Positions 1 through 6,409 of a DNA stretch of 6,873 nucleotides are shown here, in pieces. The notes under the pieces are model-generated. The model ran no database searches, was not told the origin of the DNA, and was given only the letters and a program-made list of their open reading frames with translations. This DNA is from Syntrophomonadaceae bacterium (lineage in GTDB: Bacteria; Bacillota; Dethiobacteria; SKNC01). How positions within the stretch are numbered: the stretch's first letter is position 1; each line of letters begins with the position of its first letter. Where the stretch lies: positions 1-6,873 of the forward strand of contig PWHX01000095.1 in assembly GCA_003555415.1 (NCBI GenBank). The letters are read 5' to 3'. A program made the translations under genes and the position numbers.

Positions 1-223
1 AGTAGTAGATCCTCCCCGGAAAGGATGTGCCCCAGAGCTTTTAGATACTATTTTGCATGCTGTTCCTGAAAAAATTATCTATGTTTCCTGTAACCCTTCA
101 ACACTGGCCCGGGACCTTAAAATTCTTTGTGATAAGCTTTATGATGTAGTAGAAATTCAACCTGTGGATATGTTCCCTTACACAAGCCATGTGGAGTGCT
201 TGGTAATGCTGCGAAGGAGATAG
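1..223 (+). CDS. rlmD: 23S rRNA (uracil-5-)-methyltransferase RlmD-type, C-terminal end only (5' truncated by window)
   Basis: The frame starting at base 2 is open to a TAG at 221-223 and gives the last 73 residues of an RNA m5U methyltransferase (TrmA/RumA family), a cytoplasmic SAM-dependent enzyme that methylates C5 of a uridine in 23S rRNA. Visible motifs are DPPRKG (fragment residues 3-8), the nucleophile motif SCNP with catalytic Cys at fragment residue 30 followed by STLARD, and the C-terminal TSHVE with the general-base Glu at residue 65. The 35-residue Cys-to-Glu spacing equals that of E. coli RumA (C389/E424, from memory). The catalytic domain therefore appears intact; the TRAM and SAM-binding parts lie left of the window. 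It is the only plus-strand gene and converges on spoIVA. The family is very likely, but the exact target (U1939, U747 or both, as in Bacillus RlmCD) cannot be told from this fragment. Confidence 0.88.
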   Translation, partial: VVDPPRKGCAPELLDTILHAVPEKIIYVSCNPSTLARDLKILCDKLYDVVEIQPVDMFPYTSHVECLVMLRRR

Positions 224-256
224 GCAGGAGGGTACTTCTTCGTAATTAGCCAAAAT

Positions 257-290
257 AAAAAATGCGTGGTTTTGCACGCATTTTAAAAAA
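257..290. terminator. Bidirectional factor-independent terminator between rlmD and spoIVA
   Basis: A perfect 10-bp inverted repeat (AAAATGCGTG at 259-268, CACGCATTTT at 275-284) encloses a 6-base loop (269-274). The GC-rich stem core is followed by four T's on the plus strand and, because 257-262 is A6, by six T's on the minus strand. It begins about 35 bases after the rlmD stop and about 10 bases after the spoIVA stop, so it can end both convergent transcripts; the minus-strand (spoIVA) side has the better T-tract. Confidence 0.88.
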
Positions 291-294
291 TATT

Positions 295-1776
295 TTATAA
301 AATTATTGCAATCAGGCCACCGCTTCCCTCGTTAATAATTTTGGATAAGGTTTCCTGCAGCTTATCCTGAGCATTAGGCGGCATATTGGAAAGCTTAGAC
401 CCTATACCATCTTGAACCAGAGCATGAAGTGATTTACCGAAAATGTTGGACTCCCAAATTTTTTCTGGATTCTCCTCATACTCATCCATGAGGAAGTTTA
501 CCAGATCTTCACTCTGCTTTTCACTTCCCACTATAGGTGAAAACTCGGAAATTACATTTACTCTAATCATATGCAGTGAAGGAGCGCTGGCTTTAAGCCT
601 GACCCCAAACCTATTACCCTGCTTATATATTTCCGGCTCTTCTAAAACCATTTCTTCTAAAACAGGAGGTACAATACCATACCCTGTTTCTTTAACATCT
701 TCTAAAGCATCAGCCAGTTTATCATATTCTTTTTTAGCTATAGAATACTCTTTCATAATCCTTAAAAGATCAGCTTTGTCTTTAATCTCTTCTCCACATA
801 TTTCTGTTAATATTTGGTCATACAGGCTTTCCGGAGATATTATATCTACCGAAGCCTCTCCACTACCTAAATTCATTTCAACTAAATGTACATCCTCAAT
901 AAATTCATATCCATCTAAATTCTCTACCAATACATCAATATCTCTCAGCTTTTTGATGTTGGAAATGTTTTCTCTGATTGCCTCGTTAAAACCTTCCTTC
1001 AACCAGTGATCTTCATAAAGAACTTCTACCCATTTAGGTAAATTTATATTTACCTGTCTTACCGGGAATTCTAAGAGCACTTCTTGTAGAATACTATTAA
1101 CGTCTTCCTCTTTAAGTTCTAAGCAGCTCAGGGATATTACAGGAACACCATGTTTTTCCTGAAGTTCCTCCTTAAGCATAAATGCTTCCTCAGACATCGG
1201 CCTGGTTGAGTTTAATACAATCACAAAAGGTTTATCTATTTCCTTTAATTCCTGTATTACCCTCTCTTCAGCATCAATATAGTTTTCTCTGGGGATATCT
1301 GCTATAGTTCCGTCGGTGGTTACTACCAGTCCAATAGTAGAATGGTCACTTATAACTTTTCTTGTACCTACTTCTGCAGCTTCCTCAAATGGTATATCGT
1401 AATCAAACCAAGGAGTCGTAACCATTCTGGGCCCATTCTCATCATCATAGCCTACAGCACCTGGAACCATATACCCCACACAATCAACCAGGCGAACACG
1501 CATACTTATATTCTCTCTTATAGTAACTTCTACAGCTTCTTCTGGAATGAACTTAGGCTCGGTGGTCATAATGGTTTTTCCACCACTGCTTTGGGGAAGT
1601 TCGTCTTTTGCTCTTTCCCTGCTTGATTCGCTTACATTGGGAAGAACTATTGTTTCCATGAATTTTTTAATAAAGGTAGATTTACCAGTTCGAACCGGTC
1701 CTACAACTCCAAGGTATATATCTCCGCCTGTTCTTTCGATTATATCCCTGAAAATGTCAACTTTTTCTCTCTCCAA
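295..1776 (-). CDS. spoIVA: Stage IV sporulation protein A (spore coat morphogenetic ATPase)
   Basis: The 493-residue product matches SpoIVA (492 residues in B. subtilis) over its full length. SpoIVA is made in the mother cell, is recruited to the forespore surface by SpoVM, and polymerises with ATP hydrolysis into the basement layer of the coat. The N-terminal TRAFAC-like P-loop domain has Walker A GPVRTGKS (26-33, Lys32), the region TIMTTEPKF (68-76) holding the sensor threonines (71/72), and Walker B-like RLVDCVGY (95-102, Asp98). The GTP-specifying NKxD is replaced by NSTRP (189-193), as expected for this ATP-using family. The C-terminus GSGGLIAIIL (484-493) matches the highly conserved family tail. 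The start is TTG at 1776-1774; an AGGAGG 8 bases upstream and the near-perfect N-terminal alignment to family members fix it, and no upstream start codon fits. It is separated from gpsA by a terminator and its own candidate sigma-E promoter, so it is probably monocistronic. Confidence 0.97.
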   Translation of the reverse strand: MEREKVDIFRDIIERTGGDIYLGVVGPVRTGKSTFIKKFMETIVLPNVSESSRERAKDELPQSSGGKTIMTTEPKFIPEEAVEVTIRENISMRVRLVDCVGYMVPGAVGYDDENGPRMVTTPWFDYDIPFEEAAEVGTRKVISDHSTIGLVVTTDGTIADIPRENYIDAEERVIQELKEIDKPFVIVLNSTRPMSEEAFMLKEELQEKHGVPVISLSCLELKEEDVNSILQEVLLEFPVRQVNINLPKWVEVLYEDHWLKEGFNEAIRENISNIKKLRDIDVLVENLDGYEFIEDVHLVEMNLGSGEASVDIISPESLYDQILTEICGEEIKDKADLLRIMKEYSIAKKEYDKLADALEDVKETGYGIVPPVLEEMVLEEPEIYKQGNRFGVRLKASAPSLHMIRVNVISEFSPIVGSEKQSEDLVNFLMDEYEENPEKIWESNIFGKSLHALVQDGIGSKLSNMPPNAQDKLQETLSKIINEGSGGLIAIIL

Positions 1777-1784
1777 TCTTCTTC

Positions 1785-1790
1785 CCTCCT
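1785..1790 (-). promoter_or_regulatory. Shine-Dalgarno site deciding the TTG start of spoIVA
   Basis: The minus strand reads AGGAGG (followed by GAAGAAGA) with 8 bases to the TTG start. This is a full anti-16S match at ideal spacing, which supports the non-ATG start. Confidence 0.85.
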
Positions 1791-1838
1791 TTTTAGTTTT
1801 ATTCGAGGAGATAAGGAGTTAATTATTCTAACATTATA

Positions 1839-1866
1839 TATATATGATAAAAACTGGTGAATATTA
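1839..1866 (-). promoter_or_regulatory. Candidate sigma-E (mother-cell) promoter of spoIVA
   Basis: On the minus strand, TAATATT (1866-1860) matches the sigma-E -35 consensus KMATATT at every position. After 13 bases comes CATATATA (1846-1839), close to the -10 consensus CATACAHT (mismatches at positions 5 and 8). The expected transcript start is near 1832, about 40 bases upstream of the spoIVA ribosome binding site. spoIVA is a known sigma-E gene in B. subtilis. An overlapping TATAAT (1840-1835) could be a sigma-A -10, but its -35 position (TATTCA) is poor. The AT-richness of the gap means chance matches are possible. Confidence 0.55.
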
Positions 1867-1876
1867 CATATGCAAT

Positions 1877-1930
1877 AAAAAAAATACATCTTTTCGTGAT
1901 TAATGTATTTCAGCACCCGAAAAGAATGTA
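1877..1930 (-). terminator. Factor-independent terminator ending the DUF512-der-plsY-gpsA transcript
   Basis: Read on the minus strand, a 13-base arm (1930-1918) pairs with a 12-base arm (1896-1885) to form 12 base pairs with one bulged base (1925), directly followed by T8 (1884-1877). A second 5' arm inside the loop (1910-1903) can instead pair with 1889-1882 in a perfect 8-bp AT-rich stem that consumes part of the T-tract. The hairpin starts about 34 bases after the gpsA stop. The plus strand has no T-tract, so it works only for the minus-strand operon. Confidence 0.7.
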
Positions 1931-1963
1931 TTATCGAAGCTTAAACTTTTAAAAATAATATAT

Positions 1964-3001
1964 TTACCAGTTATCTAAATTATCCCTCACTATTTCTTCC
2001 ATCTCAAATTTTTTATCCCGAAGCATCAAGTCTTCTACAGCGCTGCGGGGGTTTTTATTATTAAATATTACTTCATAAATCTCCTGGGTTATAGGCATTT
2101 CAACACTGTACTTTTTAGACAGTTTCCAGGCAGCTTTAGTCGTTTTAATGCCCTCAACTACCATTTCCATGGCTTTAGTAATATCTTCAGCTTTTTTGCC
2201 TTCCCCCAGCATGATCCCCGCTTTTCTGTTTCTACTATGATTACTGGTGCAGGTAGCTATAAGGTCTCCAACCCCGGCCAATCCGGCAAAGGTTAAGGGG
2301 CTTGCCCCCATACTAATACCCAAACGGCTAATTTCTACCAGACCTCTGGTCATTAAAGCTGCTTTGGTGTTATCACCAAAGTTCAGACCATCGGATATAC
2401 CTGAACCTAAGGCAATAATATTTTTTAAGGATCCTCCCAGTTCTACTCCTGCTAAATCGGGGTTGGTATAAACCCGAAAACTGGGAGACATGAATACATC
2501 CTGAACTAATTTCGCAGTTTCCCTTTTTTCAGCAGCAACTACAGTAGCTGAAGGTATCTCCCTACTAACTTCTTCGGCATGGTTTGGCCCGGACAATGCA
2601 GCTATTCTAGTAAAATAGTTAGGTCCCAGTTCTTCCCCTAAAACCTGGGACATCCTCATAAGTGTATCAATTTCTATGCCCTTGGTTGCACTAACCAGTA
2701 CTGCTTCCTTATAGATATTGTTTTTTATCTCTTTTACTACTTTTCTGAAAGAGTGTGAGGGAACAGCCAGAACAATCAGTTTACTATTTTCTATTATCTC
2801 TTCTAAATCATTTGAAACAACTATATTATCAGGTAAGTAAATTCCCGGCAAATATTTTTTATTTTCTCTTTCTTCCTTCACCTGGTCACAGTATTTAGCA
2901 GTCCTTACCCATAATTTAACTCTATAACCTTTACCGGCCATAATTAAAGAAAGGGCAGTCCCCCATCCTCCAGCTCCAACTACTGAATAAAATTTCTCCA
3001 T
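1964..3001 (-). CDS. gpsA: Glycerol-3-phosphate dehydrogenase [NAD(P)+]
   Basis: This 345-residue cytoplasmic enzyme reduces dihydroxyacetone phosphate to sn-glycerol 3-phosphate, the backbone precursor of phospholipids. The N-terminal Rossmann domain has the dinucleotide motif GAGGWGTAL (9-17). Further hallmarks are SATKG (104-108, Lys108), the SGPNHAEE segment (137-144), the catalytic-lysine motif SLKN (191-194, Lys193), NTKAALMTRG (211-220, Arg219) and GVGDL (243-247). Length is typical of bacterial GpsA. The ATG start is backed by GGAGG (3013-3009) at about 7-base spacing. It lies 27 bases after plsY in the same direction, so the producer and the consumer of glycerol 3-phosphate are probably co-transcribed. 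It is the last gene before a terminator. Nothing is truncated or missing. Confidence 0.97.
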   Translation of the reverse strand: MEKFYSVVGAGGWGTALSLIMAGKGYRVKLWVRTAKYCDQVKEERENKKYLPGIYLPDNIVVSNDLEEIIENSKLIVLAVPSHSFRKVVKEIKNNIYKEAVLVSATKGIEIDTLMRMSQVLGEELGPNYFTRIAALSGPNHAEEVSREIPSATVVAAEKRETAKLVQDVFMSPSFRVYTNPDLAGVELGGSLKNIIALGSGISDGLNFGDNTKAALMTRGLVEISRLGISMGASPLTFAGLAGVGDLIATCTSNHSRNRKAGIMLGEGKKAEDITKAMEMVVEGIKTTKAAWKLSKKYSVEMPITQEIYEVIFNNKNPRSAVEDLMLRDKKFEMEEIVRDNLDNW

Positions 3002-3028
3002 AAATATCCCTCCATAACACTTGCCTTC

Positions 3029-3640
3029 TTACCTTTTTCTAGCAGATCCTAGTTTAACCTTTTCTCCAATCTTACTTTCTTTCCCTTCTTTTAGCCTTTT
3101 TAAATTAGGAATGTGTCTGATAATAGCAAGTGAAGACATTAAAATGCCAAATATTATAAAAGGTAATTCCAGTTTGAAATGCCACATTAAAAAAGGTAAA
3201 GCCACTGCTCCAATAACTGAGCCCAGAGATATATACCTTGAAAGGGCAACTACAGATATCCCTATTATAAGTAGCCAGATAAACACAACAGGGGAGATGG
3301 CAAATAAAACTCCTAAACTTGTAGCTATCCCACGACCTCCCCGAAAACCAAAGAAAACCGGCCAGTTGTGTCCTACAATAACAGCAATACCGGCCAAGAT
3401 AATTATTATAGGGCTCTCTGCAAAAAACCGGGTCAGGTAAATAGCACTTATACCCTTTAAAGCATCAAGAATAAAAACAATAACCGACGGGCCCAACCCA
3501 AGTATCCGGGATATGTTGGTAGCTCCGGTATTACCGCTGCCATAATTTCTTATATCTACTCCTTTAATTACTTTGCAGAATATATATCCAAAAGAAATGG
3601 AACCTATCAGGTAAGAAATAAATATCACCAGGTAATGCAA
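3029..3640 (-). CDS. plsY: Acyl-phosphate:glycerol-3-phosphate acyltransferase PlsY (membrane protein)
   Basis: PlsY transfers an acyl chain from acyl-phosphate to glycerol 3-phosphate, giving lysophosphatidate at the inner face of the membrane. The 203-residue product is strongly hydrophobic with several membrane segments (about 3-22, 49-70, 76-92, 107-134, 140-175). The three family motifs are present: GSISFG (13-18) with GSGNTGATN (34-42); GHNWPVFFGFRGGRGIAT (90-107); and HIPNLKRLKEGKE (176-188). In motif 2 the usual KGGK-type lysines are arginines (RGGR). The start is TTG (3640-3638), chosen because a purine-rich GGGGAG ends 6 bases upstream, the N-terminus has the usual family length, and there is no better in-frame start. 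It sits 36 bases after der and 27 before gpsA, whose product is its substrate. Confidence 0.95.
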   Translation of the reverse strand: MHYLVIFISYLIGSISFGYIFCKVIKGVDIRNYGSGNTGATNISRILGLGPSVIVFILDALKGISAIYLTRFFAESPIIIILAGIAVIVGHNWPVFFGFRGGRGIATSLGVLFAISPVVFIWLLIIGISVVALSRYISLGSVIGAVALPFLMWHFKLELPFIIFGILMSSLAIIRHIPNLKRLKEGKESKIGEKVKLGSARKR

Positions 3641-3646
3641 AACTAT

Positions 3647-3657
3647 CTCCCCTTCCT
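3647..3657 (-). promoter_or_regulatory. Shine-Dalgarno site supporting the TTG start of plsY
   Basis: The minus strand reads AGGAAGGGGAG, ending 6 bases before the TTG at 3640. The match to the anti-Shine-Dalgarno sequence is split, but the spacing is good, and no ATG or GTG start is available at the family-typical position. Confidence 0.65.
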
Positions 3658-3676
3658 GTAAAATAAATAACTCTTC

Positions 3677-4996
3677 TTAACGCTTTCTGGTAATAATTCT
3701 TATAGGAGCTCCTTCAAAATCAAAAGCTTCTCTTATTCTGTTCTCCAGGTAGCGCTTATAAGAAAAATGTAAAAGTTCCGGATCATTAACAAACAATAAA
3801 AAAGTAGGCGGGTTCTCTTTTACTTGAGTAACATAGTAGATTTTTAGTGCCTTACCTTTAAAACTAGGAGGCGGGTTTATGGCTACAACTTCTCTAATTA
3901 AATTGTTTAACAATCCGGTAGCGATTCTTCTTTTCCTATTTTCCGCTACTTTTTTAATCAAGTCTAAAATTTTAAAGACCCTTTGTTTTGTTTTGGCCGA
4001 TACAAAGATAACAGGAGCATACTGTAAAAACGTTAATTCTTTCCGTACTTTCTGTGTAAACTCTTTAACAGTTTTATTTTCTTTTTTTATTAAATCCCAT
4101 TTGTTAACAGCTATTATTATTCCTTTTCCATTTTCTTGAGCATACCCGGCTATTCTTTTATCCTGATCTGTTACCATTTCCACAGCATCTATAACCAAAA
4201 TAACCACATCAGCTTTTTCCATGGCCCGGAAAGATCTTAATACACTATAATATTCAACGGAATCAGAAACACGACTTTTTCTTCTTATACCGGCTGTATC
4301 AATAAACAGATATTTGTCTTCTCCCATATGAAGATAAGAATCCACAGCATCCCTTGTGGTCCCTGGTATATCTGTAACAATCATCCTATCCTCTTCCAGA
4401 AAAACATTAATAAGGGATGATTTGCCTACATTTGGCCTTCCTGCTATAGCTGTTTTAATAACATCTTCAGACTCTTCTAATTCTTTTAATTCTGAAGACG
4501 GTTCCGGTAACTTTTCAACTATATTATCTAGCAGTTCCCCGGTATTTAACCCGTGGGCAGCAGAAACAAGAACCGGTTCTCCAAAACCTAGAGCGTACAA
4601 TTCTCCCCCTTGATGGTATAAATCCGGAGTATCCGCCTTATTGGCCACAATAGTTACCGGTTTATTTGTTTTGCGAAGCATACCTGCTACTTCCATATCC
4701 ATGCCGGTTAACCCACTGCGAAGATCTACAATCAGTAAAATTAGGTCTGCTTCTTCAATGGCAATCTCCGCCTGTTTTCTAATGTTATCTTCTATCTTAT
4801 TCCCGGACCCCAGAATTATCCCTCCGGTATCGATAAGAATAAAACTGCGGTCTAACCACTGGGTTTTTAAATAGAGCCTATCCCTGGTTACTCCCGACTG
4901 TTTTTCTTCTATAGCTAAACGATTCTGACCCAGCCTATTAAATAATGTAGATTTACCCACATTAGGCCTACCTACAATTGCTACTAAAGGTTCCAT
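3677..4996 (-). CDS. der: Ribosome-associated double GTPase Der (EngA)
   Basis: Der is an essential GTPase with two tandem G domains that acts in late 50S ribosomal subunit assembly. The 439-residue product (436 in B. subtilis EngA, from memory) shows G domain 1 with GRPNVGKS (9-16), DTGG (56-59) and NKAD (119-122), and G domain 2 with GRPNVGKS (186-193), DTAG (233-236), NKWD (298-301) and SAK (333-335). A C-terminal KH-like domain includes NPPPSFKGKALKI (374-386). An acidic linker (about 166-179) joins the G domains. All nucleotide-binding motifs are intact. The ATG start lies 15 bases after the DUF512 stop. Its G-rich ribosome binding site (5012-5008, spacing about 11) begins on the last base of that stop codon, suggesting translational coupling. 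Confidence 0.98.
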   Translation of the reverse strand: MEPLVAIVGRPNVGKSTLFNRLGQNRLAIEEKQSGVTRDRLYLKTQWLDRSFILIDTGGIILGSGNKIEDNIRKQAEIAIEEADLILLIVDLRSGLTGMDMEVAGMLRKTNKPVTIVANKADTPDLYHQGGELYALGFGEPVLVSAAHGLNTGELLDNIVEKLPEPSSELKELEESEDVIKTAIAGRPNVGKSSLINVFLEEDRMIVTDIPGTTRDAVDSYLHMGEDKYLFIDTAGIRRKSRVSDSVEYYSVLRSFRAMEKADVVILVIDAVEMVTDQDKRIAGYAQENGKGIIIAVNKWDLIKKENKTVKEFTQKVRKELTFLQYAPVIFVSAKTKQRVFKILDLIKKVAENRKRRIATGLLNNLIREVVAINPPPSFKGKALKIYYVTQVKENPPTFLLFVNDPELLHFSYKRYLENRIREAFDFEGAPIRIITRKR

Positions 4997-5007
4997 TATA
5001 TAATTTA

Positions 5008-5014
5008 CCCCCTA
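5008..5014 (-). promoter_or_regulatory. der ribosome binding site overlapping the stop codon of the upstream gene
   Basis: The minus strand reads TAGGGGG, in which TAG (5014-5012) stops the DUF512 gene and its G starts the G5 run that is the only purine-rich element before the der ATG (4996). The spacing of about 11 bases is long, so der initiation may depend on ribosomes finishing the upstream gene. This is inference from layout. Confidence 0.5.
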
Positions 5015-6328
5015 AAGGTTAAACAAATCTTCAGGTTTAACCCCTTCCAAAAGACTGTTTAAAACTTTTATTTTTACCTGTAATATATCTTCTAATTCTT
5101 CTTTATTAAAATCATCCAGGAAAATATGTCTCCTGTCCTTTACCATTACATCGGGTATTAAGAGTACATCCCCAATTTGCTCCTCACTCAAGGTATCTAT
5201 AATATCTTTCCCGCAAACAAGTCCCGATACTGTAACCTCTCTCCCCATAAATATATTTTCAATCTCCCATATTTTAAACTTTAACCCCTTAACTGACTTG
5301 AAATAATTACACATCTCCATCAAGTAAGGCTTGGCCAACTTTCCGGTAACTAAAGAAACGGTGCGGGGTGGGTTAATACTAGAAGGGAGATCCCTTTTGT
5401 CCCATTTATCCAGGTTATTTAAAAATAATCTAATCAATCCAACACCATTCTCTGTTTGTGGGTACTCTTCATAATATGAGTCTAAAGGAATTTCAATTCC
5501 TGCCTTTAGAAAAAACTCATCAGCCGGAAAAACAAAGTTAGTTCCCATAATCTCTTTAAATTTTTCCTGCCATTTCTCTAGCTGGAAAAGAATAGACCTG
5601 GACTCATGGGATGTCACAGTTCTGAGGGGATAAAGTCCCTCCCTGTACCTGGTCAGACCAACGGGCACAACAGCTACAGACTTAAAAGATGGCCATAAGC
5701 TAGCCAGGTCTCCAATAGTTTTATCCAGGTGCTGTTTGTCATTAATGTCCGTACATAAAACTATCTGCCCATGCATCTCTATTCGAGCTTTGGCAAATCT
5801 CTCTAAAACCGGAAAGACATCTATAATATTTTTACAGTTCATCATTTTTTCCCTTAAATATGGTTCCGTAGTATGAACTGATATATAAAGGGGTGACAGA
5901 TGTTGACTTTCTATTTTTAGAATATCTTCCTGACTAAGGTTAGTAAGAGTTATAAAATTTCCATAAAGAAAAGAAAGACGATAATCATCATCTTTTACAT
6001 ATAAGCTGGAACGCATTCCTCCAGGCATCTGGCGGACAAAACAAAATATACAATTATTACAGCATTTTTTAAGGGGATCAATGGTAGGATAAGTAAAAAT
6101 TAAACCTAAGTCTTCGTCATAATCCTTTTCAATTTCTATTATCAATTCTTCATCGTTCTCTTTTGATACCCTGACTTCCAGTTCTTCTTCTGCACACAAA
6201 TACTGATAATCTATTATATCTTTAAAACTTTCTCCGTTGATGCTTAAAAGGCGGTCACCGGGCACCAGACCCACCTCTTCTGCTATAGAGCCCCTTTCTA
6301 CCTTATCTACAGTTCCACCTTCTATCAA
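5012..6328 (-). CDS. DUF512 family protein: PDZ domain plus radical-SAM-like Fe-S protein, function unknown
   Basis: The 438-residue product has an N-terminal PDZ-like domain (about 1-55) with GSIAEEVGLVPGDRLLSING (13-32). Next comes a cysteine cluster, C89-x3-C93-x2-C96 (CCNNCIFC), the spacing of a radical-SAM 4Fe-4S site, then a TIM-barrel-like region with GNFITLTN (123-130), SVHTTEP (150-156) and VAVVPVGLTRYR (218-229). The C-terminal part matches the DUF512 family, including SLVTGKLAKP (325-334), VSGLVCGKDI (367-376) and IPDVMVKD (391-398). No signal peptide or membrane segment is seen, so it is probably cytoplasmic. Substrate and reaction are unknown; radical-SAM activity is inferred from cysteine spacing only. 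The start is TTG (6328-6326): an in-frame TAA (6331-6329) directly abuts it, so no longer start is possible, and AAGGTGA lies 5 bases upstream. It heads the run with der, plsY and gpsA, and in Clostridia it is commonly found beside der. Confidence 0.92.
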   Translation of the reverse strand: MIEGGTVDKVERGSIAEEVGLVPGDRLLSINGESFKDIIDYQYLCAEEELEVRVSKENDEELIIEIEKDYDEDLGLIFTYPTIDPLKKCCNNCIFCFVRQMPGGMRSSLYVKDDDYRLSFLYGNFITLTNLSQEDILKIESQHLSPLYISVHTTEPYLREKMMNCKNIIDVFPVLERFAKARIEMHGQIVLCTDINDKQHLDKTIGDLASLWPSFKSVAVVPVGLTRYREGLYPLRTVTSHESRSILFQLEKWQEKFKEIMGTNFVFPADEFFLKAGIEIPLDSYYEEYPQTENGVGLIRLFLNNLDKWDKRDLPSSINPPRTVSLVTGKLAKPYLMEMCNYFKSVKGLKFKIWEIENIFMGREVTVSGLVCGKDIIDTLSEEQIGDVLLIPDVMVKDRRHIFLDDFNKEELEDILQVKIKVLNSLLEGVKPEDLFNL

Positions 6329-6333
6329 TTAAG

Positions 6334-6340
6334 TCACCTT
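6334..6340 (-). promoter_or_regulatory. Shine-Dalgarno site of the DUF512 gene
   Basis: The minus strand reads AAGGTGA, 5 bases before the TTG start. Together with the in-frame TAA at 6331-6329 that touches the start codon, it fixes TTG as the initiation site. Confidence 0.75.
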
Positions 6341-6379
6341 CTTATTTATTTAAATCTTAAATTTTCTAATTTTTCTTTA

Positions 6380-6409
6380 ATTATCCTACATTAAGCTAAC
6401 TTCTGTCAA
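6380..6409 (-). promoter_or_regulatory. Candidate sigma-A promoter for the DUF512-der-plsY-gpsA operon
   Basis: On the minus strand, a perfect -35 box TTGACA (6409-6404) is followed after 18 bases by GATAAT (6385-6380), five of six matches to the -10 consensus. Transcription would start near 6373, giving an AT-rich leader of about 45 bases before the DUF512 start. The promoter begins 12 bases after the DUF3189 stop, so the operon could be expressed independently of that gene. Confidence 0.65.

Noticed and set aside
225..231. Strong Shine-Dalgarno-like AGGAGGG on the plus strand just after rlmD
   Set aside because: No ATG, GTG or TTG follows at usable distance and stops come quickly, so there is no gene behind it; it is probably chance.
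443..1009. Long plus-strand open frame (188 codons) antisense to spoIVA
   Set aside because: The opposite frame is a full-length, well-conserved SpoIVA. The translated product is Ser/Leu/Ile-rich with no recognisable family and looks like a shadow of the minus-strand gene.
1547..1822. Plus-strand open frames over the 5' end of spoIVA (also 1342-1626)
   Set aside because: They overlap the SpoIVA ATPase domain in antisense and have no recognisable protein similarity.
1777..1963. Possible riboswitch or small RNA in the gpsA-spoIVA gap
   Set aside because: The gap is very AT-rich; its structure is explained by a terminator hairpin and a promoter, and no known riboswitch core motif was recognised.
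3021..3440. Plus-strand open frame (139 codons) antisense to plsY
   Set aside because: It lies within PlsY, which carries all three family motifs; the antisense product has low-complexity composition and no recognisable motif.
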